From contig CAUJFU010000412.1 in the NCBI GenBank assembly GCA_963169055.1, positions 1-54,102 of the forward strand: a stretch of 54,102 nt of DNA, written 5' to 3'. Every line of letters starts with the position of its first letter. Positions within the stretch are counted from its first letter, which is position 1. This DNA is from Myxococcota bacterium. Lineage in GTDB: Bacteria > Myxococcota_C > UBA6777. A model generated the notes under the pieces. The model made no database searches. It had not been told where the DNA came from and saw only the letters and a list, made by a program, of their open reading frames with translations. A program made the translations under genes and the position numbers. Below are positions 1-8,186 of the stretch, in pieces.

Positions 1-306
1 TCTCTCCAAATACAACCTTGACATAAAAGTGAAAAGTTTGGAGAGGAAGCCTCGCTACGCAGGAAAAAAATAGTCATGTCGCCAGCGAAGAGAATCGAAT
101 CGAATCGATTTAGTTGGACCAAGTGCCACAGGGGGCTGCCCGACCACTGGGCGTCTACAGCGGATCGCACCTACCCTTCGTGTACACTTCTCTCGGGTAT
201 CGGATGATTTGAAAAACGTCTGTTTGTCCCGCCCCTCTCGGAGTCAAGGGGGCAAATCTCTATGGCGGGGCGTGAGCCGACACACCACTCATCCAACAAG
301 TCCGTT
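1..306. other. no gene recognised (left edge, downstream of rseP)
   Basis: I find no convincing coding frame here. There is an inverted repeat (CTCTCCAAA at 2-10 with TTTGGAGAG at 37-45) and a GC-rich inverted repeat at about 231-252 (GCCCC/GGGGC) about 55 bases past the rseP stop. Neither has a T-run in the right direction, so I do not call a terminator. Confidence 0.4.
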
Positions 307-2244
307 CTAGCGAGAGAACAGATTGCGAATGTCACCAGCCGTCGCCCAGATCAACAAGGAGAAGATCAAGACGAAGCCGACGATGTGTGCGTATGTTTCG
401 ATCTTGAGGCTCCACTTTTCGTCGACACCGACGGCACGAAAGCCTTGTTGAAGAACCAAAAAGACGATCCGACCGCCATCAAGCGCGGGGATCGGCAATA
501 AGTTAAAAAACGCAAGATGGATGCTGATGACGGAAACAAAGATCAGGAAAAAGAACGCGCCTTGGCGGACAGCTTGATTGGCCATATTGACGATCCCAAC
601 GGGGCCTGTGAGATTGGCTTGTTCTTTTCCACGAAATATCCGCGACAATCCTTGCCAGATCCGCACATTCCACGACCACGTTTGCTGCAAAGCGCGAGAA
701 GAAGCCTCACTGAACCCTGAGCGCGCAAGAGGAAAGTCCAGTTGTGGCTGAAAGCCCAGTTTCCAATCGGACGGCTTTTGCGCAACGGGTGCTTTCAACG
801 ACAAACGCTGGCCTTTGCGTTCGACTTCGATCAAGACATCCTTGTAGATACGGACCCGCAGCGCCGCAAGCAGATGTTCTACGGTGCTGATCTCGACGCC
901 ATCGATGGCAAGGATGCGATCGCCTGCTTTCATGCCGATCTGTTGGGCTGTTGAACCTGCCAAGGTTTGCATGACCAACACCCATTGGGTCGGACGCAAG
1001 TTCCATTTCAGATCGCTGACTTTTAGACCTTTGGGCCAATCGAGTTGTACGGGCTTGTTATTGCGCACCAACAAGACTTTCAGTGGCTTTTTCTCTGCGC
1101 GACCCAACAAGACCAAAAGTTGTTCGTTGGGCGAGACCTCGGGACGTGAAGTCAAGGGCGTCCCCTCCACAGCAAGCACGCGATCCCCTTCGCGCAAACC
1201 CATCGGATGCCCTTCGATCTTGACGGTCCCAAGCAGCAATTCTTCTTGCCCTTCGAGACGCAGTCCTTTGCGCAAAGAAGCCGTCTGTTGGACTTTTGCG
1301 ATATGCGTCTCAAAGATCCGATCCGTCCGCCGAAAACGGAGGGCGACTTTTTCTTTGGCGTCGCCTTGGAGGTAGCGGAAAAGATAGTTGGGTTCGCTGG
1401 CTTCTTGCCCTGCGATCTGCAAGATCACATCGCCTTGTTGGAGACCCGCCTTGGCGAGCGGATGCGCGCTACCCACCGATTCAAGCAAGATCACTTGGCG
1501 CGGCTTGAAGCTCACAAGGCTGAAAAACGGCTGTTGCTTGGTATTGGGGATCTGGATCTCTCGCACCCCCGACACCCCTCCCACCGATGCAACCGCAGGA
1601 GGAAGCGCGGTAGGTGCGGGACTTGAAGTGGCGATCGGCTGAGATGCAGCAGGAGATGGTTGTTTGGGTGGCTGTTCTTTCGAGAAAGAAACGCGTTGTA
1701 TGGTCAAGCGAAAGGGCTTGCCTTCGCCTTGTTGGTGTATCAGTTCGGTGAGGTGTTGGCCCAAAGAGCGTGCAGGGTGTCCTGTAATGGCCGTCCCATC
1801 GACCGCAGCAACGTAGTCCCCTTTCTTGATCCCCAAAGTGCTTGCTTGGCCTTTGGCTTCGACCTGTCGGATCTGCACATGGCGATCAGGGACGCCCCAA
1901 TATCCGAAGACAAAGAGGAAAAGCGCAAACGCGGTGATGTAATTGGCCAACGGACCGGCAAAGATGGTCGCAAACCGTTTCCACGGGGCGCTCATCAAGA
2001 AACCTTGTGGATCGTTGGCGTCTTCTTCTTCGGGGTGCATCCCAGCGATACGAACGTATCCACCTAGAGGGATCGCACGAACAGAGTACTCGACCTCTTC
2101 GTGTTTGAATTGAAACAACAACGGACCAAAGCCGATCGCAAACTCGTACACCTTCATCCCGCACCAACGGGCCACAAAAAAATGACCCGCTTCGTGCAAG
2201 ACAATCAACAATCCCAGAGCAAGTATCGCGTACAAATAATTCAT
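307..2244 (-). CDS. rseP: RseP-family site-2 intramembrane metalloprotease with extra PDZ domains
   Basis: Membrane zinc protease that makes the second, intramembrane cut in regulated intramembrane proteolysis, typically of an anti-sigma factor. The zinc motif HEAGH is at residues 17-21 in the first membrane segment, and the LDG motif is at about 588-590 before the last membrane helices, as in S2P/RseP proteins. Between them I count about four PDZ-like segments (near 125-185, 255-320, 330-400, 415-485), split by a Pro/Ala/Ser-rich linker around 190-225. That makes 645 residues, against about 450 for E. coli RseP with two PDZ domains. The ATG at 2242-2244 begins directly with the first membrane helix. 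It is the last gene of a same-strand group with an ECF sigma factor and an anti-sigma factor, its expected substrate (inference). The family call is firm; the PDZ count is by eye. Confidence 0.93.
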   Translation of the reverse strand: MNYLYAILALGLLIVLHEAGHFFVARWCGMKVYEFAIGFGPLLFQFKHEEVEYSVRAIPLGGYVRIAGMHPEEEDANDPQGFLMSAPWKRFATIFAGPLANYITAFALFLFVFGYWGVPDRHVQIRQVEAKGQASTLGIKKGDYVAAVDGTAITGHPARSLGQHLTELIHQQGEGKPFRLTIQRVSFSKEQPPKQPSPAASQPIATSSPAPTALPPAVASVGGVSGVREIQIPNTKQQPFFSLVSFKPRQVILLESVGSAHPLAKAGLQQGDVILQIAGQEASEPNYLFRYLQGDAKEKVALRFRRTDRIFETHIAKVQQTASLRKGLRLEGQEELLLGTVKIEGHPMGLREGDRVLAVEGTPLTSRPEVSPNEQLLVLLGRAEKKPLKVLLVRNNKPVQLDWPKGLKVSDLKWNLRPTQWVLVMQTLAGSTAQQIGMKAGDRILAIDGVEISTVEHLLAALRVRIYKDVLIEVERKGQRLSLKAPVAQKPSDWKLGFQPQLDFPLARSGFSEASSRALQQTWSWNVRIWQGLSRIFRGKEQANLTGPVGIVNMANQAVRQGAFFFLIFVSVISIHLAFFNLLPIPALDGGRIVFLVLQQGFRAVGVDEKWSLKIETYAHIVGFVLIFSLLIWATAGDIRNLFSR

Positions 2245-2423
2245 TTTTTAGAAAAACTCCCGAGTGACGGGGACTTTGGGTCCACCAAATCAAAAAGCGC
2301 GATTTGTTCTAGCAAATGCCTTCCCCCCGCGCAAGGCACGTCTTTTCCACCGCTTCGCCAAACAGCCATCCCGTTCCACACGACGGCACACCACACCGCT
2401 CCTTGAAAAACCCAAGACGCTGC

Positions 2424-3299
2424 TCACTTCGCAACGATCTCCACTCGTGTTTGTGGAGCAAGGCAGTTGTAAAGAGCCACAGCGTGATGCGGAAACAAGG
2501 TGATGCAGCCCGCCGAACCATCGAGATGGTACGAGGCGTGGATCTCAATGCAGCTCCCCGTGCGCCCGCTTTTTTGATCGGATTTGTTCGGATAATTCAA
2601 GGCCATGACTGTAGCATAACGCCCACCGTACGGGCGCAACCACAACCGCTCATCGCGTGGCCCTTTGTCACGGCGAAATTCGCTCAGGTTGGTGGTGCGG
2701 TTGTGCATGCAAAAAGCGCGGCGATCCTTGATTTGATAACGCTGTCGCTGCCGTTCGATCTTGTCGGGGCGTGGGGGTTCATGACGAGCAGCCATCCACG
2801 TGACGTAGTATGAACCAAGCGGCGTCTTTTTGTCCCCTTCGCGCTGTTTACCGAAGCCTTTTCGCCCATGCCCGATGGGCCATGTGTGTAAAACGCGATC
2901 GCCTCGGCAAAGTAGCATCGTCTTGGTGTGCGCCACCACGACCAAAAACACGCCCTTTTTCTTTGCCTTGTTTGCGTAACGGCGGCATCGCTGCGAGAGC
3001 GTCCCTTTTTTCTTTTCCCACAAACATCGTCGTTGTTGTTTCCAAGTACGCGCTTTTTGCTCCCATCCTTGGGGCAGGATGCGCTTGCGTGTAGTTTCTT
3101 TCGGGCCATCCGACAAGATCCGCTTTTGCTTTTTGAGGTCTCGCCCCATCAACGGAGTTCGCACGTCAAGGGGAGGCTCTGCAAACGCTTGTTGGACAAT
3201 ACCCCCCATCCATGCAATCCCCCCGTACACGACCCAACATCTGAACCATCCGAACCATCCGCGCCACCCGAACCATCCGCGCCATCGCATCTGCGACAT
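2424..3299 (-). CDS. L,D-transpeptidase (YkuD domain), secreted
   Basis: The YkuD catalytic domain occupies the C-terminal half: a GDKKTPLGSYYV segment, a His at about 254 (EIHASYH) and the nucleophile motif SAGC with Cys at about 265. YkuD enzymes form 3-3 cross-links in peptidoglycan or attach proteins to it in the periplasm. I place the start at the ATG at 3297-3299 because GGGAG lies six bases upstream; a longer frame reaches 3410 but has no good ribosome site. The N-terminus then has a Trp/Gly-rich hydrophobic signal segment ending near AFA|EP. Its first part holds a short tandem repeat (WRGWFG twice). The middle (about 50-130) is very rich in Lys and Arg. Same strand as the sigma/anti-sigma genes and rseP, which fits a cell-wall role in an envelope-stress group (inference). 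Confidence 0.85.
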   Translation of the reverse strand: MSQMRWRGWFGWRGWFGWFRCWVVYGGIAWMGGIVQQAFAEPPLDVRTPLMGRDLKKQKRILSDGPKETTRKRILPQGWEQKARTWKQQRRCLWEKKKGTLSQRCRRYANKAKKKGVFLVVVAHTKTMLLCRGDRVLHTWPIGHGRKGFGKQREGDKKTPLGSYYVTWMAARHEPPRPDKIERQRQRYQIKDRRAFCMHNRTTNLSEFRRDKGPRDERLWLRPYGGRYATVMALNYPNKSDQKSGRTGSCIEIHASYHLDGSAGCITLFPHHAVALYNCLAPQTRVEIVAK

Positions 3300-3592
3300 C
3301 CACATCTCCCTTGCCTCACAACCCACCCGCATCCGCAAACATCGCTGCGCTGCGGGTTCACGCCATCCAAAACATCGCCCAAAGATAGACGCTCCCTTCG
3401 CAAAAAGCAAAAGCAGTTCGCTCTCTCGTGTGCTGCCGCTGTTGGTTCGTAGACTCTGTGGTAGCGGTGCCTTCCCTTGTCTCGCGGATGACGTGGCATC
3501 GGTATCTTTGGGATACTTGATGGGTTGGTGGACGAAAGACAGCGTGGAGGGCGGACTAAGGTTGGTGGACGAAAGACAGCGTGGAGGGCGGG
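3300..3592. other. intergenic stretch with tandem repeat, no gene
   Basis: Lies between two minus-strand genes. Its upper end carries the 37-bp tandem repeat that begins inside the upstream gene. Open frames across it lack a plausible start and codon pattern. A promoter for the transpeptidase could lie here, but I see no clear -35/-10 pair. Confidence 0.4.
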
Positions 3593-3615
3593 CTAAGGTT
3601 GGTGGACGGCGTGGA
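3523..3615. repeat. 37-bp tandem repeat overlapping a stop codon
   Basis: Two complete 37-bp copies start at 3523 and 3560 and differ at one base; a third, shortened copy starts at 3597. The minus-strand gene 3593-4372 ends inside it. Its stop codon TAG and the preceding bases are copied once more downstream. Confidence 0.9.
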
Positions 3616-4372
3616 GGATCAGCATCGCTCGTCCATTTTTGTGCAGAGGCCCCATCAAAGCGATCTTTCCGCCATTTTGGAGGCGAAACAGGGTTGTCGC
3701 ATAACGAACGAAGCGCTTTTTTTGGGGGTCGGGTGTTTTTTGGGGGTCAGGTGTTTTTTTGGGGTCGGATGCTGGTTGAGAAGAGTTCGGTGTGGTTTGG
3801 GGGGGCTTACGTTGGAGACGAAGAAAGGTTGCACGGATGCTGATCTTGCGTTCGCGCTTGTTGTAGGTTTGGGGAGTCAGTCGGATGGCGTAACGCGAAT
3901 TGACTTGGATGTGGATGGCGTTTTTATAGGAGAGTTGGTGGGCTTTTTGTTCGATCAATTGGTAGCTATTGAAGTCGTAGAGTCCGAGACTTGGGATATC
4001 TTTGCGCAAAGCGGGATCAAGATGCTTGTTTTCGCTGGTGTACGCATAAACCAGCTTGACGCGAAGAGAGACGGTAGGGGTTCCGTAAGCTTGAAACAAG
4101 CGGATCTGCGCAAACAGCGGCGGCATCGAAGTGTACCACGCATGGATCGATCCTTGTGTGGTGCGCAGCGATGCGGAGTTAGAAAAGAAGAAGGCCGCGT
4201 TCTTCGCGTCTATCGAACGAAGCGCGGTGCGCGGATGGTTCGAATACGACGGATGTGTCGGATGTGTCGGATGTGTCGGTGGGATGGGGAGCAACGGTTT
4301 GGCACGGATGGGGAGAGGAAGGAGCAAGCCCACAACAAGCGCCAAAGCCATCGGGAGGCGGGTAGCGATCAC
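3593..4372 (-). CDS. secreted protein of unknown function
   Basis: I do not recognise a family. The start is GTG (4370-4372), eight bases after GAGGA, and lies two bases after the stop of the anti-sigma gene, so the two are probably translated together. Residues 8-24 form a signal peptide (MALALVVGLLLPLPIRA), giving about 235 mature residues. Two short tandem repeats are visible: THP three times at about 33-41 and DPQKTP-type repeats around 205-220. The C-terminus has a hydrophobic pattern (TTLFRLQNGGKIALMGP) that could be beta structure. The position between an anti-sigma factor and an L,D-transpeptidase suggests a periplasmic role in envelope stress, but that is only context. Confidence 0.7.
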   Translation of the reverse strand: MIATRLPMALALVVGLLLPLPIRAKPLLPIPPTHPTHPTHPSYSNHPRTALRSIDAKNAAFFFSNSASLRTTQGSIHAWYTSMPPLFAQIRLFQAYGTPTVSLRVKLVYAYTSENKHLDPALRKDIPSLGLYDFNSYQLIEQKAHQLSYKNAIHIQVNSRYAIRLTPQTYNKRERKISIRATFLRLQRKPPQTTPNSSQPASDPKKTPDPQKTPDPQKKRFVRYATTLFRLQNGGKIALMGPLHKNGRAMLILHAVHQP

Positions 4373-4374
4373 GA

Positions 4375-5064
4375 TTAATGTCCTCGCGTTTTTGGGGGGG
4401 TAGGTGCTTTGCCTGTGTTGGAGATGCGAGGTGCTTTTTTGGCGGAGGCGTTTGGTTCGGTGTCTTGGTCATCGAGGGGGTCAGGTTCGTCCACCACGAT
4501 CACGGTCATCTCTTGACCGGTAGCCTTATTTTGGGTTTGCAATACGGCCACTTGAGAGCGTTTGCTGCCTGCGGCTTCGTCAACGACGCAATCGTTGGGG
4601 GCGGGGCCGGGATCCATCCAGAAGGGAACGGCGACAACCAACAACACCACGGCGAAAGAACCTGCCGCAACAGACATGACAGGGTGAGCGCGCAACCACA
4701 AGATCACACTATCCCAAAGGCTCGGGCGAGGTTCTTCTTGGGTTGTAGGGGTGGCCTTCCAAGGCGCAACAGGGACGGCGATCGGTGCTTCTTCTTTTGC
4801 GGGCGCAACAACGGGCTTTTGGATGCCTTGCATAATGCGTTGAGTCAAACGGTCAAAGTCCACGTTGGCTGCGGCTTCTTCGGCTTTTTGAGTCACCGAT
4901 TGGCGGATCCATTGACGCATTTGACGTTGTTGTTCGAGGAGTTGTTGGGCCTCGCGGTGTTCTGCGAGATGCGCTTCGACTGCGGAGCGTTCGACGGGGG
5001 AAAGCTCCCCATCGAGGAATCCATCGAGTTGTTCTGGGGGTGGGATGCGATCTTGAGCAGACAT
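4375..5064 (-). CDS. membrane anti-sigma factor, zinc motif degenerate
   Basis: The N-terminal 50 residues match the anti-sigma zinc-finger layout (LDGFLDGELSPVER ... AVEAHLAEH). The usual HxxxCxxC cysteines are replaced, so zinc binding is doubtful. One membrane helix lies at about 128-150, followed by a periplasmic tail of about 80 residues rich in Asp, Pro and Lys. This is the RsbW-unrelated, ZAS-like arrangement that holds an ECF sigma factor at the membrane until cleaved. It lies downstream of the ECF sigma gene (247-bp gap) and upstream of RseP on the same strand. Sigma binding and RseP cleavage are inferred from layout and neighbours, not from a site I can see. Confidence 0.82.
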   Translation of the reverse strand: MSAQDRIPPPEQLDGFLDGELSPVERSAVEAHLAEHREAQQLLEQQRQMRQWIRQSVTQKAEEAAANVDFDRLTQRIMQGIQKPVVAPAKEEAPIAVPVAPWKATPTTQEEPRPSLWDSVILWLRAHPVMSVAAGSFAVVLLVVAVPFWMDPGPAPNDCVVDEAAGSKRSQVAVLQTQNKATGQEMTVIVVDEPDPLDDQDTEPNASAKKAPRISNTGKAPTPPKTRGH

Positions 5065-5311
5065 AATAACACCTAAAATCCTTCCTTGGTTGTTTGGGTG
5101 GCTCCCGATAGAACGTGGCTTCTCCTATGCGTGGGAGGTTGCTCGATGAGAATGCCCCGATCGAAAACAAGAAGATCAAGAGGGCAGCAAGGGAGCGCCG
5201 AGGATACACAATCCTTCGAAATCTCGTTCGTGTGGGGTGATGTTGCAAGCTGTTTTTGCGATCGCGGTGATCACCTTGGCGAAATAGACCGAAAGACAAA
5301 CCGTATAGACG

Positions 5312-6079
5312 CTACTTTTTGCCAGATGCTTCAACTGCGTGCGAAAGTTTTTGTGGAGGGGTGTGGATCGGAGTGTGGATCGGAGTGTGGATCGGGGTGT
5401 CGGATGCGGGTTGTCGATGGTTGGGGATGTTGCGCCCTGCTTGGAGGTAGCCTTCAAGCAAGCGGCGCATGTGGGCGCGGGCGTGATGCAATCGACTCAT
5501 CACGGTACCTTTGGAGCACTGGAGGGTTTGGGCGATATCTTCGTAGCTCATACCTTCGATCTCGCGCAAAAGGATCACGGCACGATGGTTTTCGGAAAGG
5601 CAGCGGATCGCGGTCCAGATCTGCTCTCCGAGTTCTTTGTTGTTGAGGGCGCGTACAGGATCTTCGGGTGGGAGGGCGCTAATGCTTCCGTGATCTTCGG
5701 AGGCGTTGTCAAGGTTGTGTTGAAAAGTGTCGTTGTAGTCGAGGGTTTGGTGTTTTCCCTCGCGGCGGATAAAGTCGATACAAAGGTTGATCACGATGCG
5801 ATACATCCATGTGTAGAAGCTTGAGTTTCCTTGAAAATTACCGAGATAACGGTGGGCTTTCAGAAAGGCTTCTTGGACGATATCGAGGGCATCTTCGGTG
5901 TTATGGAGCATTCCATAAGCTGCGGAGAAGAGTTTCTTTTGGTAGCGTTGGACAAGGCAGCAAAAGGCTTCTTCGTTGCCATCACGGCAGCTTTGGACGA
6001 GTGTGTCGTCGTCAAGTTCCACGTCGGCACTCCGCAGGGAGGAAAGCAAGGAGGACGGTTGTGTTGGTGTTGTGTACAC
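5312..6079 (-). CDS. ECF (extracytoplasmic function) RNA polymerase sigma factor
   Basis: Sigma region 2 is at about 38-105 (RYQKKLFSAAYGMLHN, DALDIVQEAFLKAHR, TWMYRIVINLCIDFIRR) and region 4 at about 150-205 (LSENHRAVILLREIEGMSYE, SKGTVMSRLHHARAHMRR). The linker is acidic and longer than usual. The start is GTG at 6077-6079 with AGGA seven bases upstream. The C-terminus carries an odd tail of about 40 residues with a TPIH repeat (four residues, three times) encoded by a 12-bp tandem repeat. A good vegetative promoter lies 45-73 bases upstream. The gene heads the run sigma, anti-sigma, secreted protein, L,D-transpeptidase, RseP, which suggests control of envelope-stress genes (inference). Confidence 0.92.
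   Translation of the reverse strand: MYTTPTQPSSLLSSLRSADVELDDDTLVQSCRDGNEEAFCCLVQRYQKKLFSAAYGMLHNTEDALDIVQEAFLKAHRYLGNFQGNSSFYTWMYRIVINLCIDFIRREGKHQTLDYNDTFQHNLDNASEDHGSISALPPEDPVRALNNKELGEQIWTAIRCLSENHRAVILLREIEGMSYEDIAQTLQCSKGTVMSRLHHARAHMRRLLEGYLQAGRNIPNHRQPASDTPIHTPIHTPIHTPPQKLSHAVEASGKK
5361..5400. repeat. 12-bp tandem repeat inside the ECF sigma gene
   Basis: Three near-identical copies of GTGTGGATCGGA (last base varies) lie in frame at the 3' end of the sigma gene and encode the TPIH repeats of its C-terminal tail. Confidence 0.85.
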
Positions 6080-6123
6080 TTGGTCATCCTATGGTGCAAA
6101 AGAGACAAACAAAAAGCTCAGGC

Positions 6124-6152
6124 ATCATAGCACCCTTGTCGATCCGATTCAA
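6124..6152 (-). promoter_or_regulatory. probable sigma-70 promoter of the ECF sigma operon
   Basis: On the minus strand: -35 TTGAAT (6147-6152), a 17-base spacer, and -10 TATGAT (6124-6129). Transcription would start near 6117, giving a leader of about 38 bases before the GTG start at 6079. Called by consensus match only. Confidence 0.55.
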
Positions 6153-6326
6153 GACTTGAGTTGAAGAGAGGCGAAGAAGGCTAGGGTTGACTTTTTTGCG
6201 GCCTCTTGTAGGTTGACGGTCGAGATCTGTACATCGCAAAGGTTTGTGGAGTGCGTTGGTATCGGCGAGATATCCGCAAACGTTTTTTGTGCCAGAGAAG
6301 GTTGTTGTGTAGAGGAGAGGACGAGC

Positions 6327-8180
6327 ATGGCGGAGTTGGTGTTTCTTCGTCGCGGCGAAGAGGTAATGCGCTACCAGTTGGACGGGATGATCACAACGAT
6401 CGGACGGGGAGGACGGAATGATATCGCGTTTCCCGAGCACGAGCCCTATATCTCACGCGAACACGCAAGCGTCGAAAAGCGAGGGGGTGGTTTTTGGTTG
6501 CGGGATCTCAGCCATGACGGGATCCTTCTGGACGGGCTGAGCGTAAAAGAGGGGCTTTTGCGGGACGGTGCGTTGTTTAGTCTTGGGAAATGGCAAGTGC
6601 GTTTTCAAGCCAAGTCCGCTGGGATGGAGCTCGGGACGTTGACGCGGGGAGGAGGAACCCTGCCTGTGTTTGATCGCGATCAACACAGCGAGGCGGGTAA
6701 AGCGTTTTTGTGTTTCGACCTCGACGGCGAGCGTATCGAACGCCCCTTTACATCGAGCGCGTTGACGATCGGAAGTTCTCCCAACAATGATCTACGCTTG
6801 TCTATGCCCTACATATCGAGCTTTCATTGTCGGATCTACCAACGCGAAGGACGCTATTTCTTGCGCGATTTGGAGAGCAAGAACGGTTCGTGGATCAACG
6901 GCTTGCGCACCATCGAAGGGGAGATTCCCGAAGGGGCGGAGCTGTATCTCGGCAAGTTTCCGATGCGATTTGTGATCCGAAAAGAGTCGCAAAACGCAGA
7001 GTATCCGGGATTTGCGGGGATCATTAGTCGTGATCCTGTGATGGAACCGATCTTTGAGTTGATCCGCCGTGTGGCTTCGCATGAAGCGACGGTCTTGATC
7101 TTGGGCGAATCAGGGAGCGGAAAAGAGCTTGTGGCTCGCGCCATCCACGACGTTAGCAACCGCCAACGAGAGTCATTTCGTGCGTTAAACTGCGGTGTGA
7201 TCTCGAAAGAATTGATCGGCAGCGAGTTGTTTGGTCACGAAAGAGGCGCATTTACGGGGGCTGTGCAGTCCCATCAAGGCGCATTCGAAGAAGCGGGCGC
7301 GGGTACGTTATTTTTGGATGAGATCGGTGATCTGCCTTTGGAACAACAAGTGGCCTTTTTGCGCGTTCTGGAGGTCGGAAGCTACCGTCGATTGGGCGGA
7401 TCCAAGGACTTGACCAACCAAGCCCGCATCGTCACAGCCACCCACCGCGATCTTTGGCAATTGATCCGTGCAGGAACCTTCCGCGAAGACCTGTATCATC
7501 GGATTAGCGTCTTGCCGATCGCGCTGCCCCCCCTGCGTGCGCGTGTGCAGGATATCGCTTTGCTCGCACAGTTTTTTATCCAACGCTTTGCACAACATCG
7601 GGATCTGCGCCTTAGCGACGAGGCTTTGTTGGCCTTACAGACGTATTCTTGGCCCGGCAACGTCCGTGAACTTCGCAACGTGATCCAGCGTGCCATCGTG
7701 ATGGTCAACGGTCGAGAGATCAACGCTGCGGATCTACATATTCGCCCCGAGTATACGGACAACGCGCATCATTTTGCAGCATCGGGATACCCGAGCGGAT
7801 CGGTTCCTTATCACGCTGCGGGTTCGGGTGGACACACCTATTATCCCAACCAACCACCTGCCCCTGTTCATCCCTATGCTTCGGCCCAACCGCATCCCGC
7901 AACGAGCGCGATGCTTCCAAACGGCGCAACAGCCCACCCATCCGCGCATTACGGAGATATCAGCACACACAGTCCATCGGGCGGCGTTGCCTTGCAAGAC
8001 CACGCAGCCAACTCCGCGACCTCTCTTGATGAAACGGAGCGGCAAGCGATCGTGCAAGCCCTTGAGGGCTGTCGAGGAAACGTGACCGAGGCCGCAAGAC
8101 GCCTTGGCATCGGACGTTCGAGCCTTTACAGTAAGATGAATCGTCATGGTATCGTGTCTGTCCACTATAAGTCTCGTTGA
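6327..8180 (+). CDS. sigma-54-dependent transcriptional activator with two FHA domains
   Basis: Activator of sigma-54 RNA polymerase that has phosphothreonine-binding FHA domains in place of a receiver domain. FHA1 is at about 5-95 (IGRGGRNDI, SREHAS) and FHA2 at about 125-218 (IGSSPNNDL, KNGSWING). The AAA+ domain is at about 230-465, with Walker A GESGSGKE (260-267), the sigma-54 contact loop GAFTGA (307-312) and Walker B LFLDEIGD (328-335). A His/Pro/Ser-rich linker (475-560) leads to a Fis-type helix-turn-helix (569-608). I choose the ATG at 6327 (GAGGAGAGG six bases upstream, 617 aa) over an in-frame start at 6213. Signal input is probably a Ser/Thr kinase such as the one at 17335-19101 (inference). 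The bamA gene begins six bases after the stop, so the two are likely co-transcribed. Confidence 0.93.
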   Translation: MAELVFLRRGEEVMRYQLDGMITTIGRGGRNDIAFPEHEPYISREHASVEKRGGGFWLRDLSHDGILLDGLSVKEGLLRDGALFSLGKWQVRFQAKSAGMELGTLTRGGGTLPVFDRDQHSEAGKAFLCFDLDGERIERPFTSSALTIGSSPNNDLRLSMPYISSFHCRIYQREGRYFLRDLESKNGSWINGLRTIEGEIPEGAELYLGKFPMRFVIRKESQNAEYPGFAGIISRDPVMEPIFELIRRVASHEATVLILGESGSGKELVARAIHDVSNRQRESFRALNCGVISKELIGSELFGHERGAFTGAVQSHQGAFEEAGAGTLFLDEIGDLPLEQQVAFLRVLEVGSYRRLGGSKDLTNQARIVTATHRDLWQLIRAGTFREDLYHRISVLPIALPPLRARVQDIALLAQFFIQRFAQHRDLRLSDEALLALQTYSWPGNVRELRNVIQRAIVMVNGREINAADLHIRPEYTDNAHHFAASGYPSGSVPYHAAGSGGHTYYPNQPPAPVHPYASAQPHPATSAMLPNGATAHPSAHYGDISTHSPSGGVALQDHAANSATSLDETERQAIVQALEGCRGNVTEAARRLGIGRSSLYSKMNRHGIVSVHYKSR

Positions 8181-8186
8181 GTCAAG

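Noticed and set aside
2-45. Inverted repeat CTCTCCAAA/TTTGGAGAG
   Set aside because: Loop of 26 bases, no neighbouring gene or T-run; could be chance at a contig edge.
231-252. Possible terminator after rseP (GCCCC/GGGGC inverted repeat)
   Set aside because: No T-run follows on the minus strand and the stem is short.
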